A stretch of 64,000 nt of DNA from contig NZ_FOHN01000002.1 of NCBI RefSeq assembly GCF_900111595.1, forward strand, positions 1-64,000. Reading direction: 5' to 3'. A program made the translations under genes and the position numbers. Positions 24,978 through 33,999 of this stretch are shown piece after piece (position 1 is the stretch's first letter; each line of letters begins with the position of its first letter). A model generated the notes under the pieces. The model searched no databases, was not told the DNA's origin, and worked only from the letters and a program-made list of their open reading frames with translations. The stretch is from [Clostridium] polysaccharolyticum (GTDB taxonomy: Bacteria; Bacillota; Clostridia; Lachnospirales; Lachnospiraceae).

Positions 24978-25415
24978 TCACCTCACGATGCTTGTATTAG
25001 CTTGTAATGTCCCCATAGATGGACTTTGTTGTACTTGCTTGACAGTAAAGCAGTTGTAATCTACAAAGTAGCTTAAAACGTCTCCTGCGAACTCAGAATG
25101 AGTATTACTGCCACGTATCAAATTACCGCTCACTGTTATGTACTCAAGTATGCTGTTTAATTCTTCTGAAACACTGTTACATTCACGTTGCTTATGTAAT
25201 TTGTCCGCAGGAAAGTATTGAATACAAAACTGATTTGTACTCTTATACCTATTATCCCTAAACAAGTTACTTGATGGGTTGATACACTGAATAAAAAAAC
25301 AAGGCTCCTGTAAACCCTGTTTGATTTCTTCCGTGTAAATATCATACACGTCAGAATTTTTATTAAAATTAGCATCCAAAGCATTTACTATGCCTTGTAT
25401 AATCTCATTTATCAA
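24978..25415 (-). CDS. Tail terminator/completion protein
   Basis: A 145-residue protein of the XkdJ-position family: an N-terminal helix (EIIQGIVNALDANF), then a beta core with CFFIQCINPSSNLFRDNRY and FCIQYFP. Such proteins cap the tail tube at the head end. Overlaps the gp10-like gene by 4 nt. Confidence 0.75.
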   Translation of the reverse strand: MINEIIQGIVNALDANFNKNSDVYDIYTEEIKQGLQEPCFFIQCINPSSNLFRDNRYKSTNQFCIQYFPADKLHKQRECNSVSEELNSILEYITVSGNLIRGSNTHSEFAGDVLSYFVDYNCFTVKQVQQSPSMGTLQANTSIVR

Positions 25416-25873
25416 TGTATCACATCCTCTAAATAATTTTTAATCTTTCTCTCCAATATTGCAGGAGCCATTCGCCGCAGTTCCTCTTCACTTATTGTCA
25501 TCATGAACTGGCCTTTTACCCATCCTTTGTGGTTTGCGGTTCTATGTCCATATTCCACATAGCTTGCGTACTCGACTGGATTTACTATCTCAATCTTGTA
25601 CGTATTACCTTCCTTTGCTATTTCCATTGATTCAGCGTAATCCTTGGCAGATGACTTTTTGTTTGCTGTCCAACCACGTCTTAACGTTCCACCATTTTTA
25701 CCAGTACTGGATGGATATTGTCCAACTGGTGTACGTTTTACAACTAACCTTAAGAGCCTTGCTGCCAATTCCTTAGTACAGGATTCCACGAATTGTTGTG
25801 GGTCCTGTAATTTGTTAAGTTCGTCTCTAAGCTTTTCCATCTGTTTGAAATCAAACTTCCCCATGTTAGCCAT
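25412..25873 (-). CDS. HK97 gp10/XkdI-like tail completion protein
   Basis: A 153-residue protein: helical N-terminus with FDFKQMEKLRDELNKLQDP and ARLLRLVVKRTPVGQYPS, then LRRGWTANK, and a beta part with VNPVEYASYVEYGHRT. The RTPVxT...L..gW..VEyG pattern is the HK97 gp10 family signature. ATG at 25873 overlaps the upstream stop (TAATG). Confidence 0.9.
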   Translation of the reverse strand: MANMGKFDFKQMEKLRDELNKLQDPQQFVESCTKELAARLLRLVVKRTPVGQYPSSTGKNGGTLRRGWTANKKSSAKDYAESMEIAKEGNTYKIEIVNPVEYASYVEYGHRTANHKGWVKGQFMMTISEEELRRMAPAILERKIKNYLEDVIH

Positions 25874-26256
25874 TACGACCATCCCCTAAATAGTTCTAGC
25901 ATAATTTCTTGATGTGTATTGTAAACTGCAGGAACACCGCTTGACTTGTATTCTGTCAAACGGTTCTTTTTATCTAAGACTGAAATCTTACTTCCTGGTT
26001 TAATTGTTATATCAGGAGATATAAACAATTTTACACACTGACCAATATTGGCAGCTGATTCTGATTGAACGACTGTTTTTAAACTGCTGAAAGAAATTCT
26101 GCACGGCTGTTCTTCCAGTACACATTGCTCTGACATTTCAGTTGTACGTGTATTTTGATTCTTATGTTTACCATACTCATAAACATTACATTTACAATCA
26201 TACATTGATTCCACGGCCTGTCTTGCTGCTAATAACGCAACTTTCGGAAGTGACAT
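25873..26256 (-). CDS. Head-closure/neck protein (XkdH position)
   Basis: A 127-residue protein, beta-rich after an N-terminal helix, with CNVYEYGKHKNQNTRT and ITIKPGSKISVL as in head-tail joining stoppers. It lies between the connector and gp10-like genes. No strong motif; the call rests on order and size. Confidence 0.7.
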   Translation of the reverse strand: MSLPKVALLAARQAVESMYDCKCNVYEYGKHKNQNTRTTEMSEQCVLEEQPCRISFSSLKTVVQSESAANIGQCVKLFISPDITIKPGSKISVLDKKNRLTEYKSSGVPAVYNTHQEIMLELFRGWS

Positions 26257-26681
26257 AGTCGTTTCCTCCCTTCGTCAATAAGACTAGAAATAAGGCTATC
26301 ATGTGTATTTTTACTAGTGTTAAATGTAGTGGAAGTATCTCCCTCTGTAATACTCTTAACAGAAATACATCCGTCCTGTTGACCTGTGCTGACTTTTTCC
26401 CGATAAAAATAGCCACATACCATATCAATTTCGATTGGTATGCAGCCATCTGGAATATCTTTTCGGTTGCAGAATGTTTTAATTTCTGTTTCTGTTGATT
26501 CTATCAACTCTGTTAGCAAAAATGCATCTGCTTTAACAACTTCACATTGCATCTTAATTAGTTTCAGTACCAACCTTTGCATTAACGTTTCATTCAATTC
26601 TGAATTAATAGCTACACACGCATTTACTACATCTGTAACTTTTTCAACTGTTTCCTCGCTTTCATTAGCTAGATAGTTCAT
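26229..26681 (-). CDS. Head-tail connector (gp6-like adaptor)
   Basis: A 150-residue, mainly helical adaptor. A central IKTFCNRKDIPDGCIPIEID followed by MVCGYFYR matches the gp6-like connector pattern, and the C-terminal DEGRKRLCHFRKLRY is basic. It follows the capsid gene as in other Gram-positive phages. Confidence 0.82.
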   Translation of the reverse strand: MNYLANESEETVEKVTDVVNACVAINSELNETLMQRLVLKLIKMQCEVVKADAFLLTELIESTETEIKTFCNRKDIPDGCIPIEIDMVCGYFYREKVSTGQQDGCISVKSITEGDTSTTFNTSKNTHDSLISSLIDEGRKRLCHFRKLRY

Positions 26682-26689
26682 ATCATCAC

Positions 26690-28021
26690 CTATCCAATCT
26701 TATGACGAATTTCCACCATACGGATTTGTTTGTCCTCATAAACCTTGTTCCAGTTACGTGCATTTTCAAGTTCTGACCTCAATGGTGTCTCAACCTTTTC
26801 ACGAACAGCACCAGTATAAGCCACTCCACGTGGATGCAAGATATAAGCTTTACGGTTGATAAGATAGTCTATACCTCCACCAGTCTGCTTATCTCTATCA
26901 ATTTCAACAGCAACGTGTCCCTCTGGACTTCCATTACCGTAAGCAAAAGCACCATTGCCAAACAGATATGTACTATATACACCATTGCTAACAGGACATC
27001 CATCATCTACAATTACTCGTCTTCCCTGGTATGTTTCAAACTCTACATCTGTGCTATCTCTTTCTGTTTCAATAAGATTTCTCTTCTTTAAGTAAGACTT
27101 TGTTGCACTGTGCATCATAACACCAGTTAAAGTGCTTTGAGCATCACCAAGCTTTTGGCATCCATCAATAAAAGCATCTGCGCAAATAAGCTGGTCTGAC
27201 GCATTTGCTTCTGTTGAAATATCCAGGATGTGATTTGCAAGTGGAGATACGCTATTTCCTACACCAGCAGTTGTTGTTGCAGCCGCTGCTACAAGTGTAC
27301 CGTCGGTTGTTTGCACAACTGAAATTGTAGGTTGTGCTCCATCTCCTGCAACTACTTGAGTAAGAGTAATTACATTTGATGTTACGGTAACTGTAAATAC
27401 CCCAGAGTACTGCTCCTCTAAAAGAGTTTTTAAAGCAGATGCCTGAGTACTGTTTGTAGAACCTACAGCAATTGTTCGACTTGCTGCACTTGTATCATCG
27501 GCAATTGTGTATTCTACTTCATCAACTGTAATTTTATCTCCTATTGCTCCCTTAGTGCTAATTGTAATTGTATAAACACCTATTGTTCCACCAGTGGATG
27601 TGTCGTAAGAACCAAAGATACCTTTCAGTACCGCAACAAGCTCTTTTTGATGATCTCTAGCCCAAAATCCAGCGGCTAAGTCACCTATTGCCATCATCGG
27701 ATCTTTTCCTGCAAGTGCGGCGGATAAGTTACTAGCCCCCCACATTTTCTGACGTAAGATTGTAGTTGATACATCCTTATTGGAACCAATCTTTGCAGCA
27801 GTCATTTTAACATCTTCTAATGTAGGTTCTGAATCTCCTGTTAAATCCTCGAAGAACGGCATATTATGTGTTCTTGCCGCTTCACTTGCTAATGCATTGA
27901 AGGTATCATTTGTTGCTACGATACCACTAGAAAACATTGCAGATAGTTCCATAGTTCGTTGGATAACATAAGGTTCGAACAGCTCTGGAACGATTACATC
28001 ACTAATTCTTGTAATTGGCAT
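26690..28021 (-). CDS. Major capsid protein with inserted beta domain
   Basis: A 443-residue capsid protein. The N-terminus (RISDVIVPELFEPYVIQRTM, FEDLTGDSEP, KDVSTTILRQKMWGASNLSA) and C-terminus (YQGRRVIVDDGCPV, YLFGNGAFAYG) form a typical HK97-fold subunit of about 330 residues. Between residues 146 and 255 lies an extra Thr/Val-rich beta block (GDKITVDEVEYTIADDTSAA, then a TVTVTSNVITLTQ strand). It starts and ends in Gly/Thr-rich linkers and probably projects from the shell. The gene lies between scaffold and connector. Confidence 0.92.
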   Translation of the reverse strand: MPITRISDVIVPELFEPYVIQRTMELSAMFSSGIVATNDTFNALASEAARTHNMPFFEDLTGDSEPTLEDVKMTAAKIGSNKDVSTTILRQKMWGASNLSAALAGKDPMMAIGDLAAGFWARDHQKELVAVLKGIFGSYDTSTGGTIGVYTITISTKGAIGDKITVDEVEYTIADDTSAASRTIAVGSTNSTQASALKTLLEEQYSGVFTVTVTSNVITLTQVVAGDGAQPTISVVQTTDGTLVAAAATTTAGVGNSVSPLANHILDISTEANASDQLICADAFIDGCQKLGDAQSTLTGVMMHSATKSYLKKRNLIETERDSTDVEFETYQGRRVIVDDGCPVSNGVYSTYLFGNGAFAYGNGSPEGHVAVEIDRDKQTGGGIDYLINRKAYILHPRGVAYTGAVREKVETPLRSELENARNWNKVYEDKQIRMVEIRHKIG

Positions 28022-28039
28022 AAATTACACTCTCCTTTT

Positions 28040-28729
28040 TTAAATATTTAATTTTAATGTTACACCAGCTGCGGCTGCCATTTCTTTGGCTTGCGCTGGA
28101 TTTTCTTTTAATAACTTGCCCTGCTCTGTAAGATTAAAAGAATCTTTCGCAAAGGGATTTTTTACATTACCGCCACCATTTCCACCTGCTGGGTCATAGT
28201 GTTGATTAGAAGTTCCAAACAGATGAGCCATTGTCTTATCTTCACGGTAAGGCTTGATGGAGTCCTCTACTCCGATAGGCTTGTTATCTTTGTCGAAGTT
28301 AAACTTATCCAGTCCCCCATGCTTGAAAATAAGATAGTCAGGATCCGTTACACCTGCTTTGCTTAACTGTTCTTTCAGCGCATAGGTCTTAGTTGTGTTC
28401 AGTGCTTCTGATTGAATTTTTTCTAAATCTGCATTTGCTGTATCAAGCTTCCCTTGCAACTCTGTAATAGTATTCTGAAGCTTTTGATTGTCCTTATTAC
28501 CGTTTTTAAGAGTTTCAATAGTCTTATTTAACTCTGTAATCTGTCCGGTAAGATTTGTTTTCTCCGCTTCTAGCGAATCATACTTGCCTTTTCCAACATA
28601 CTCACCAGTTCCAAGGTTGGCAATCTTAATTTGCTTATCCTTGTTTTCTGACTTGCTATTGTAGGCATTCACAGCTGTTTCAAACTGCTTATACAGCTCT
28701 TCTCCTAATATTTCTTTTAAAAACTCCAT
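28040..28729 (-). CDS. Scaffolding protein (phage GP20/DUF4355-like)
   Basis: A 229-residue protein dominated by a coiled coil (about 50-115, LEAEKTNLTGQITELNKTIE onwards). The N-terminus matches GP20-like scaffolds (LKEILGEELYKQFETAVNAY, KIANLGTGEYVGKGKYDSL). A C-terminal NPFAKDSFNLTEQGKLLKEN segment may bind capsid. It lies directly before the capsid gene. The 117-nt gap to the minor head gene has no convincing ORF. Confidence 0.88.
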   Translation of the reverse strand: MEFLKEILGEELYKQFETAVNAYNSKSENKDKQIKIANLGTGEYVGKGKYDSLEAEKTNLTGQITELNKTIETLKNGNKDNQKLQNTITELQGKLDTANADLEKIQSEALNTTKTYALKEQLSKAGVTDPDYLIFKHGGLDKFNFDKDNKPIGVEDSIKPYREDKTMAHLFGTSNQHYDPAGGNGGGNVKNPFAKDSFNLTEQGKLLKENPAQAKEMAAAAGVTLKLNI

Positions 28730-28846
28730 AATTCTCTCCTTCAGCTACGTTTTTAATCGTGGTTTCTTCCACTGCAAGCGGTGTTTTAATCACTACCCGC
28801 AAGTGAAAATTAGTTTAAACGTCATTTCGGACAAAAAAAAAATTTA

Positions 28847-29890
28847 TCATCCTTCCTTAAGAAATTTTTCTTTCCACTCTTTATACTTCATATTTGAATG
28901 TACTTCATAAGTTTTTCCATCAGAACCCTTTGCAGCACGAGTGCCAACTAAATCAAACTCGTCATCAAAGAATGGTACAGTAGTAGAACGACACCAGACA
29001 TGAAACGGTGGAGCTGTTACACCGACTTGCCATTGCGACATCGGAAAGTGTTGACCGTCCATGCTCTGACAGATATCTGAGGTATGGCTATCCAAGGTTG
29101 CCACAACCTCAAATTGTTCAACCCCTAAATCTGAAAAACAATCCTTTTGAGCTACAGACGAGAAAAACGCTGATTCCGTCATAACTAAACGTCCAGCGTT
29201 CTTTTTACTAACATCTAACTTTTTACTTATAGCATCAATTGCCTTTCCTGGTTCTCTGCCAAGAATATAGTTCTGTGTAAGCTGGTTTTGTAGCTCATTA
29301 ATCAACTTAGTTTTGTTACTCCATATTCTATCCGAGAAGTTCTTCCCATCCACTGCCCAAGGCTTGTGTATAAGTAAATCGACCTTGTTTGGATCAATCT
29401 TTGTGAACTCAAATCCAATACCTGCTCCCTTTTGAATCTCGAAAACCGATTTATAGTAGGCTTCTGAGTATGACTGTTTTAAGAAGTCTGTTACTCCACC
29501 TTCGTAAAGTGTACTTAAAAGCTCACAATGCTGTTCAATTGCGATTTTTGAAGCTTCCAAGTATGAAATATGATGCCTTGCGGATGCATTTTCTAGCTGC
29601 TTCATCCAAGCACCATCAACAGCATTATCTTCACCAGCTTGAATGTATCTGTCAACATCCCATTTAAACTCTTCAAGCTCATTTTTCTTAAGAAGTTTTC
29701 TAGCAGCATACAAGCTAATATCGTTATTGTCTGCTAATCTCATGTACCATTTTTCAATATCCATTGTGATATCATTCTTGGCACGTCTAAATATTTCTTG
29801 CAAGTCGTTATAATACTTCTGAGAATTTACATAGCTATCATTCTCCAATTGTACGAACCGTTCTTTCCAGTAAGCAGATTCTTTACTCAT
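28847..29890 (-). CDS. Minor head protein (SPP1 gp7/Mu F-like)
   Basis: A 347-residue head morphogenesis protein. The signature near 255-310 is clear: TLDSHTSDICQSMDGQHFPM followed by PPFHVWCRSTTVPFF, with conserved Cys and His. The N-terminal two thirds is helical (YWKERFVQLENDSYVNSQKY). It overlaps the portal gene by 4 nt. In SPP1 this protein binds the portal and stays in the head to modulate DNA entry. Confidence 0.92.
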   Translation of the reverse strand: MSKESAYWKERFVQLENDSYVNSQKYYNDLQEIFRRAKNDITMDIEKWYMRLADNNDISLYAARKLLKKNELEEFKWDVDRYIQAGEDNAVDGAWMKQLENASARHHISYLEASKIAIEQHCELLSTLYEGGVTDFLKQSYSEAYYKSVFEIQKGAGIGFEFTKIDPNKVDLLIHKPWAVDGKNFSDRIWSNKTKLINELQNQLTQNYILGREPGKAIDAISKKLDVSKKNAGRLVMTESAFFSSVAQKDCFSDLGVEQFEVVATLDSHTSDICQSMDGQHFPMSQWQVGVTAPPFHVWCRSTTVPFFDDEFDLVGTRAAKGSDGKTYEVHSNMKYKEWKEKFLKEG

Positions 29891-31248
29891 TCAACATCCT
29901 CCTGCTTTGGTGGAACATTCCCATTGTAAGGGTCAAACTTCTTTTCCTGTTCTTCCTCTTCCTGTTTCAGATACTCTAATTCCTTATCTGCATCTTCTAC
30001 CAGAGGATGATTCTTAAGTATTGTACGTTTACTAACAATTCCAACACTATCTTTGCAAATTTGAGCCTGTTCAGTGTCATTCTTTATACAAGTGCGGGTC
30101 CAAGTTTGGATTATAGTCTTGCATTCAATTCCTTTATACTTGCATATAGCTCTTACCAATTCAGCAAATCCCAACTGAAATTCAGTTTGCATAAGACCGA
30201 CTTTCATTTCGAGTAAACTGTACATGAACTTAAGAGCTTCACCCGATTGATTTCCGAAGCTTTCTGGCTGAGGATCAAACCCTTGCCCCTGCTCGAAAAT
30301 TGCTTTCCTGGTTGCTTCAAGTATGGTTTTTCTAGCTTCAATTGGAATCTCAATTGAAAGAGTGCTAACACCAGCGTTTTCCTCGTCACCATCAACTTTT
30401 ATTGTTTTGTATTTCTTAAGGTCTTTCAAAAAGTCACTCAGTTCAGTTCCTCCATAACCAGAAAGTATAAAAATCAATTCTTGGATATCATCTAAATCAT
30501 TGATAAATCCAGAGTACACCTTATCATAAACGTCAATAAGGTGTTTGATATTCTTTAAATCATTGGTACCAATATTATTATTCATGAACGGTATAAACGG
30601 AACTCTTCCTAAGTTGTGCTTATACTCTGATGTATCAGAGTTATCCGCTGAATCTGAAAACATATTGTAAAATTCAAGCGTATCAAGTTCATTTATTCGT
30701 TTGAACGCTTGACACTCTGTTTCGCTCCAATACTCATATACCGTGTAGCTGGCACTGTCTGTTTCGTCAATTTCATTGTAAACCCTTAACACTCCAACAA
30801 GTGTTTTCTTAAGCTTCTTTGACCAAACAGGTATAATCTGCTTACTGTCAACAACTGCCCACTCAAATCCTTCATCACCTTGCCAATAATGAACCCAAGC
30901 AATTGAAGCATTAGAAGCATTAATACACAGCTCCATACAATTTTTTGCGTATTCATCACCAAGACACTCAGCAACTGTTTTATTTGCAGCAGTATTTCCA
31001 ACATCAAAAATTGGAGGTGCCGTGAATGCGTAAGATGCTTTTTGATTCACTATCAGTCCATGAAAGTTCCTTGGAATTCTGTTATCTGCATTCCTCAATG
31101 GGTTTCCATCTTCATCCTCTTTCTTTTTTTGAAATAGGACATCTGTTTCATTTCTGTAATATCTCTCAGCTGTCATTGCTGCGTTTACAAAATCCATATG
31201 TCCTGATTCATATTTTTTTATTAGTTTTTTTATAACATCTAAATCCAC
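29887..31248 (-). CDS. Portal protein (SPP1 gp6 family)
   Basis: A 453-residue portal subunit. Family features: RYYRNETDVLFQKKKEDEDG near the N-terminus, RIPRNFHGLIVNQKASYAFT, and the stem region LGRVPFIPFMNNNIGTNDLK followed by IDVYDKVYSGFINDLDDIQ. The C-terminal tail is acidic (QEEEEQEKKFDPY). It forms the dodecameric DNA channel and terminase dock. Confidence 0.94.
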   Translation of the reverse strand: MDLDVIKKLIKKYESGHMDFVNAAMTAERYYRNETDVLFQKKKEDEDGNPLRNADNRIPRNFHGLIVNQKASYAFTAPPIFDVGNTAANKTVAECLGDEYAKNCMELCINASNASIAWVHYWQGDEGFEWAVVDSKQIIPVWSKKLKKTLVGVLRVYNEIDETDSASYTVYEYWSETECQAFKRINELDTLEFYNMFSDSADNSDTSEYKHNLGRVPFIPFMNNNIGTNDLKNIKHLIDVYDKVYSGFINDLDDIQELIFILSGYGGTELSDFLKDLKKYKTIKVDGDEENAGVSTLSIEIPIEARKTILEATRKAIFEQGQGFDPQPESFGNQSGEALKFMYSLLEMKVGLMQTEFQLGFAELVRAICKYKGIECKTIIQTWTRTCIKNDTEQAQICKDSVGIVSKRTILKNHPLVEDADKELEYLKQEEEEQEKKFDPYNGNVPPKQEDVE

Positions 31249-31261
31249 TTTATCACCTCGC

Positions 31262-32602
31262 TTATTTCATTATTGCAATTCCTGCAGGTTTTCTTATAAC
31301 TGTATAACAAAAATACCTTACCGCATCCATTGCATGGTCAAGTGTTTTTATTGGCTTATCCTCGCCTTTTTCACTAGCCTTTAAGTCCCATGTATAAGAA
31401 GAGAATTCTTTTAGTGTATTTGTGCACTGATTAGAAAATGCAATCAAATTACGATTAAGCAATGTTCCGACGTATCTAATTCCATCAAGTACATCGTTCT
31501 TTGCTTTTTTAATCTTGAACCCATTCTTCTTTAACAATGCAATAAAGCTTGCTGCAGATGGGTCAATAACTATCTTTCTTGGATTTATTCCTCCAAGCCA
31601 ATCTTTCAAGTCCTCTAAGTACTCCTGGTCTGTTTTCTGCTTATCTTCATCACGGCCAGAGTAATAATACTCTTTAATGCAACACCAAACACCGTCTGAC
31701 CTTTTCCGCCAGAGCAAGAACACTGTAGCATTCTGTGTACCATAGTCACAGCTTACATAGTATTCATCTAGCATGTTTGAAAACACATTGCAAACATGCT
31801 TTGCTGAATCAAACATATCGTATATGATTCCCTCAGCAACTACCCACAGTCCTAAAATAAAGCGCTTGTAGAATACACCGGTGTACATGCTCCTGTATCT
31901 TTCCTTTATCTTCTCAGAAAGAGACAGGTTATCATCCATTGTAAAGTGCAGGTATAACAGTTTTTTTTCAGCTGCCTTATCAATCCAGTTTAGCTTGAAC
32001 CAATGCATTGGTCCGTCTGGATTGCAATTGAACCAGAATTTACTTCCGTCAACCGAACAACGTCCGGTTGCTTGGTTCACGAATGACTCAGGCATCAAAG
32101 CGACCTCATCGAAGAATACCCCCGCAAGCGTGATACCCTGTATAAGGTCTTGGCTTCTCTCGTCTTTTCCACCAAACATATAAAAATAGTTAGTCACGTT
32201 ACCACGGCTAACTTCTAACAAATTATCTGCTCTATGGTCTTTGAATGTGTATCCTCTGCTCTTCAACATCAGTTTCAACCAGAACAGAACATTCCTTCGG
32301 AAACTTCCTATGGTCTTTCCACACATACCGAAGTTCTGTCCATTAAAACAACACATTGCCCACATAACGAACGAAAGGGACATACAAACCGTTTTACCCG
32401 ATCTGATTGCCCCATCTGCAATAATGCCATCTTGATTTCTGACTGGTGATGCTGGACACCACCAGGTAAGAACTTGTTTCTGCTTCTTACTAAAAGGCTT
32501 GAACTTAAAGCATTTCTGCTTTACTACGTTCTTTACCTTTTTCTTAGCTCTCTCCCTGACTGCTTTAATTCTTTCATCAATGCTTTTTAAGTCAATCCGC
32601 AT
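31262..32602 (-). CDS. Terminase large subunit (PBSX XtmB type)
   Basis: A 446-residue packaging motor. The ATPase part has Walker A DGAIRSGKTV and Walker B GVFFDEVALM; the nuclease part has the Asp ligands in YVSCDYGTQNATVF, KIVIDPSAASF and LDHAMDAVRYF. ATG at 32602 or GTG at 32605 are possible; both sit very close to AGGAGG, and coupling to the small ORF that overlaps the start is likely. It follows the small subunit after two tiny ORFs. Confidence 0.95.
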   Translation of the reverse strand: MRIDLKSIDERIKAVRERAKKKVKNVVKQKCFKFKPFSKKQKQVLTWWCPASPVRNQDGIIADGAIRSGKTVCMSLSFVMWAMCCFNGQNFGMCGKTIGSFRRNVLFWLKLMLKSRGYTFKDHRADNLLEVSRGNVTNYFYMFGGKDERSQDLIQGITLAGVFFDEVALMPESFVNQATGRCSVDGSKFWFNCNPDGPMHWFKLNWIDKAAEKKLLYLHFTMDDNLSLSEKIKERYRSMYTGVFYKRFILGLWVVAEGIIYDMFDSAKHVCNVFSNMLDEYYVSCDYGTQNATVFLLWRKRSDGVWCCIKEYYYSGRDEDKQKTDQEYLEDLKDWLGGINPRKIVIDPSAASFIALLKKNGFKIKKAKNDVLDGIRYVGTLLNRNLIAFSNQCTNTLKEFSSYTWDLKASEKGEDKPIKTLDHAMDAVRYFCYTVIRKPAGIAIMK

Positions 32603-32729
32603 CACCTCCTAACATAAAGTAACCTATTTTTACATGTTCTATTTCAATGCTTGGATAACACATGAAACTCTTTTCAATCATGTTTAGCATGTATTCTATG
32701 CTACATGGCAATATATTTTTATTATTCAT
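32592..32729 (-). CDS. 45-aa ORF overlapping the terminase start
   Basis: ATG at 32729 follows GGAGGT by 6 nt and the frame ends inside the first codons of terminase large subunit. The protein (MNNKNILPCSIEYMLNMIEK and on) is helical and Met-rich with no family I know. A strong ribosome site and tight packing support translation; it may mainly couple ribosomes to the terminase gene. Confidence 0.65.
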   Translation of the reverse strand: MNNKNILPCSIEYMLNMIEKSFMCYPSIEIEHVKIGYFMLGGDAD

Positions 32730-32744
32730 ACGACAACCTCCAAT

Positions 32745-32882
32745 TTATTCATCTTCACAAAGAGTAAGCATCAATTGATTTCTATAACTTGGTTCAAAAT
32801 CGCATCCTTTTCCTGCTGCTGGATCGTAGTGTACTAGACATCTGCCGCTAATGCAATGCATCCACGCACATCTATATTCCAT
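32745..32882 (-). CDS. 45-aa Cys-rich ORF between terminase subunits
   Basis: ATG at 32882 overlaps the end of the small-subunit gene and the frame runs to 32745. The protein has five Cys and two His in 45 residues (CAWMHCISGRCLVHYDPAAG, then KGCDF and LCEDE), suggesting a small metal-binding knuckle. Its conserved-looking composition and exact fit between neighbours support it; function unknown. Confidence 0.65.
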   Translation of the reverse strand: MEYRCAWMHCISGRCLVHYDPAAGKGCDFEPSYRNQLMLTLCEDE

Positions 32883-33699
32883 TGTTGCCATCGTTATCAT
32901 CTTTCCACACATCTCCTGCAGTAGCGTTCAGGCATTCCAAGAAGCCATCATCTTCCTGTTCTGATGGAACATCATCTTTCTGGCTTAGTTCAATCTTAAG
33001 CATTTCAAGCTCAAGCTTCTTGGATGCAAATTCATCTTTTCTTCTATCAGATGGAAACAGTTCAAAGAACTTTGTAAGCCAATTTATTGCTTGCTGCTTA
33101 TCCTGTAAAACAACGCTCATTCCGCCTTTTGAATCAACCTTGACTTCTTTTATAAGCTGAGTATCAGTATTCTTTGAATTTTCAAGCAATACACAATCTC
33201 CATCAAATCTAGCATAGTTACCCATGTCAGAAAATGCAATTCGCATCTGCAAATCAACTATATCGCTTGCATCTGCAACTATATTTTGACGCTTGATTTC
33301 TTTCAACCTGTCTATCTCAGTCTTAACACATGGTTTTACAAGCATCTTGTAACCTTCCGCATTAGCTGTATTGTAACAAGATCCAAACGCATTTATATAG
33401 CTTTGAGTTGCATTAAACGTTTTTATGTAATACAAGCAAAACAGCTTTTCCTTTTCAGTTAAGTCAGAATTGCTCATTGTTTCCTTTGTTCCGTCGCTCA
33501 CTTTTTTCGAACGTTCGTTTTTCTTATTCTGAACGTTCGCAATAACAGTGTTTGGATCTGCATCCCATTTACCCTCACACTTCCATCGACGAATTGTCCC
33601 TTCTGGCTTACTGAGCTGCTTGGCTATATCAATCAATTGCTTTCCAGCCTTATACATTTGTCTTGCTTCTTCCTTTAATGGATTTTGTTTCCTAGCCAT
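32872..33699 (-). CDS. Terminase small subunit
   Basis: A 275-residue DNA-recognition subunit. An N-terminal HTH (KEEARQMYKAGKQLIDIAKQ, GTIRRWKCEGKW) is followed by the Terminase_2-type core (LTEKEKLFCLYYIKTFNATQ, SYINAF, YKMLVKP, VKTEIDRLKEIKR) and an acidic C-terminus. ATG at 33699 follows AAGGAG; upstream starts at 33723 precede the site. It selects the packaging site and loads the large subunit. Confidence 0.88.
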   Translation of the reverse strand: MARKQNPLKEEARQMYKAGKQLIDIAKQLSKPEGTIRRWKCEGKWDADPNTVIANVQNKKNERSKKVSDGTKETMSNSDLTEKEKLFCLYYIKTFNATQSYINAFGSCYNTANAEGYKMLVKPCVKTEIDRLKEIKRQNIVADASDIVDLQMRIAFSDMGNYARFDGDCVLLENSKNTDTQLIKEVKVDSKGGMSVVLQDKQQAINWLTKFFELFPSDRRKDEFASKKLELEMLKIELSQKDDVPSEQEDDGFLECLNATAGDVWKDDNDGNNGI

Positions 33700-33823
33700 C
33701 TTTCTCAGCTCCTTCCGTGACATACATTTAAAACAACATAGGTTGACCTGACGTATTAAAGTATATATATATAATAATTATTGTCACTATATATATTAAT
33801 ATAGTGTTTTTTCTTGCAATAAA

Positions 33824-33855
33824 AAAAGTACCAACTTTTAACTGCTGGTACTTTT
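33824..33855 (-). terminator. Terminator between early and late regions
   Basis: AAAAGTACCA and TGGTACTTTT form a perfect stem followed by TTTTATTG on the minus strand. It lies in the 300-bp gap between the PP-loop gene and terminase. The gap also holds CACTATAT/ATATAGTG arms and two copies of GTTGACCTG (33742-33750 and 33974-33982); a late promoter is expected here but no consensus was found. Confidence 0.82.
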
Positions 33856-33999
33856 CGGCTAGATGATTAATCGTATCACTCTTTTATAGTAACACATTGT
33901 TTTGTATATGTGTGAACATGTTTGTCTAATATCGTACATTTGCATACATTTTATGTTGTATCAAATATGTTAAGTTGACCTGCGCTATCCAATAATAAT

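Noticed and set aside
28730-28846. Small ORF between scaffold and minor head genes
   Set aside because: A GTG-initiated frame exists but runs into the scaffold gene out of frame with no ribosome site.
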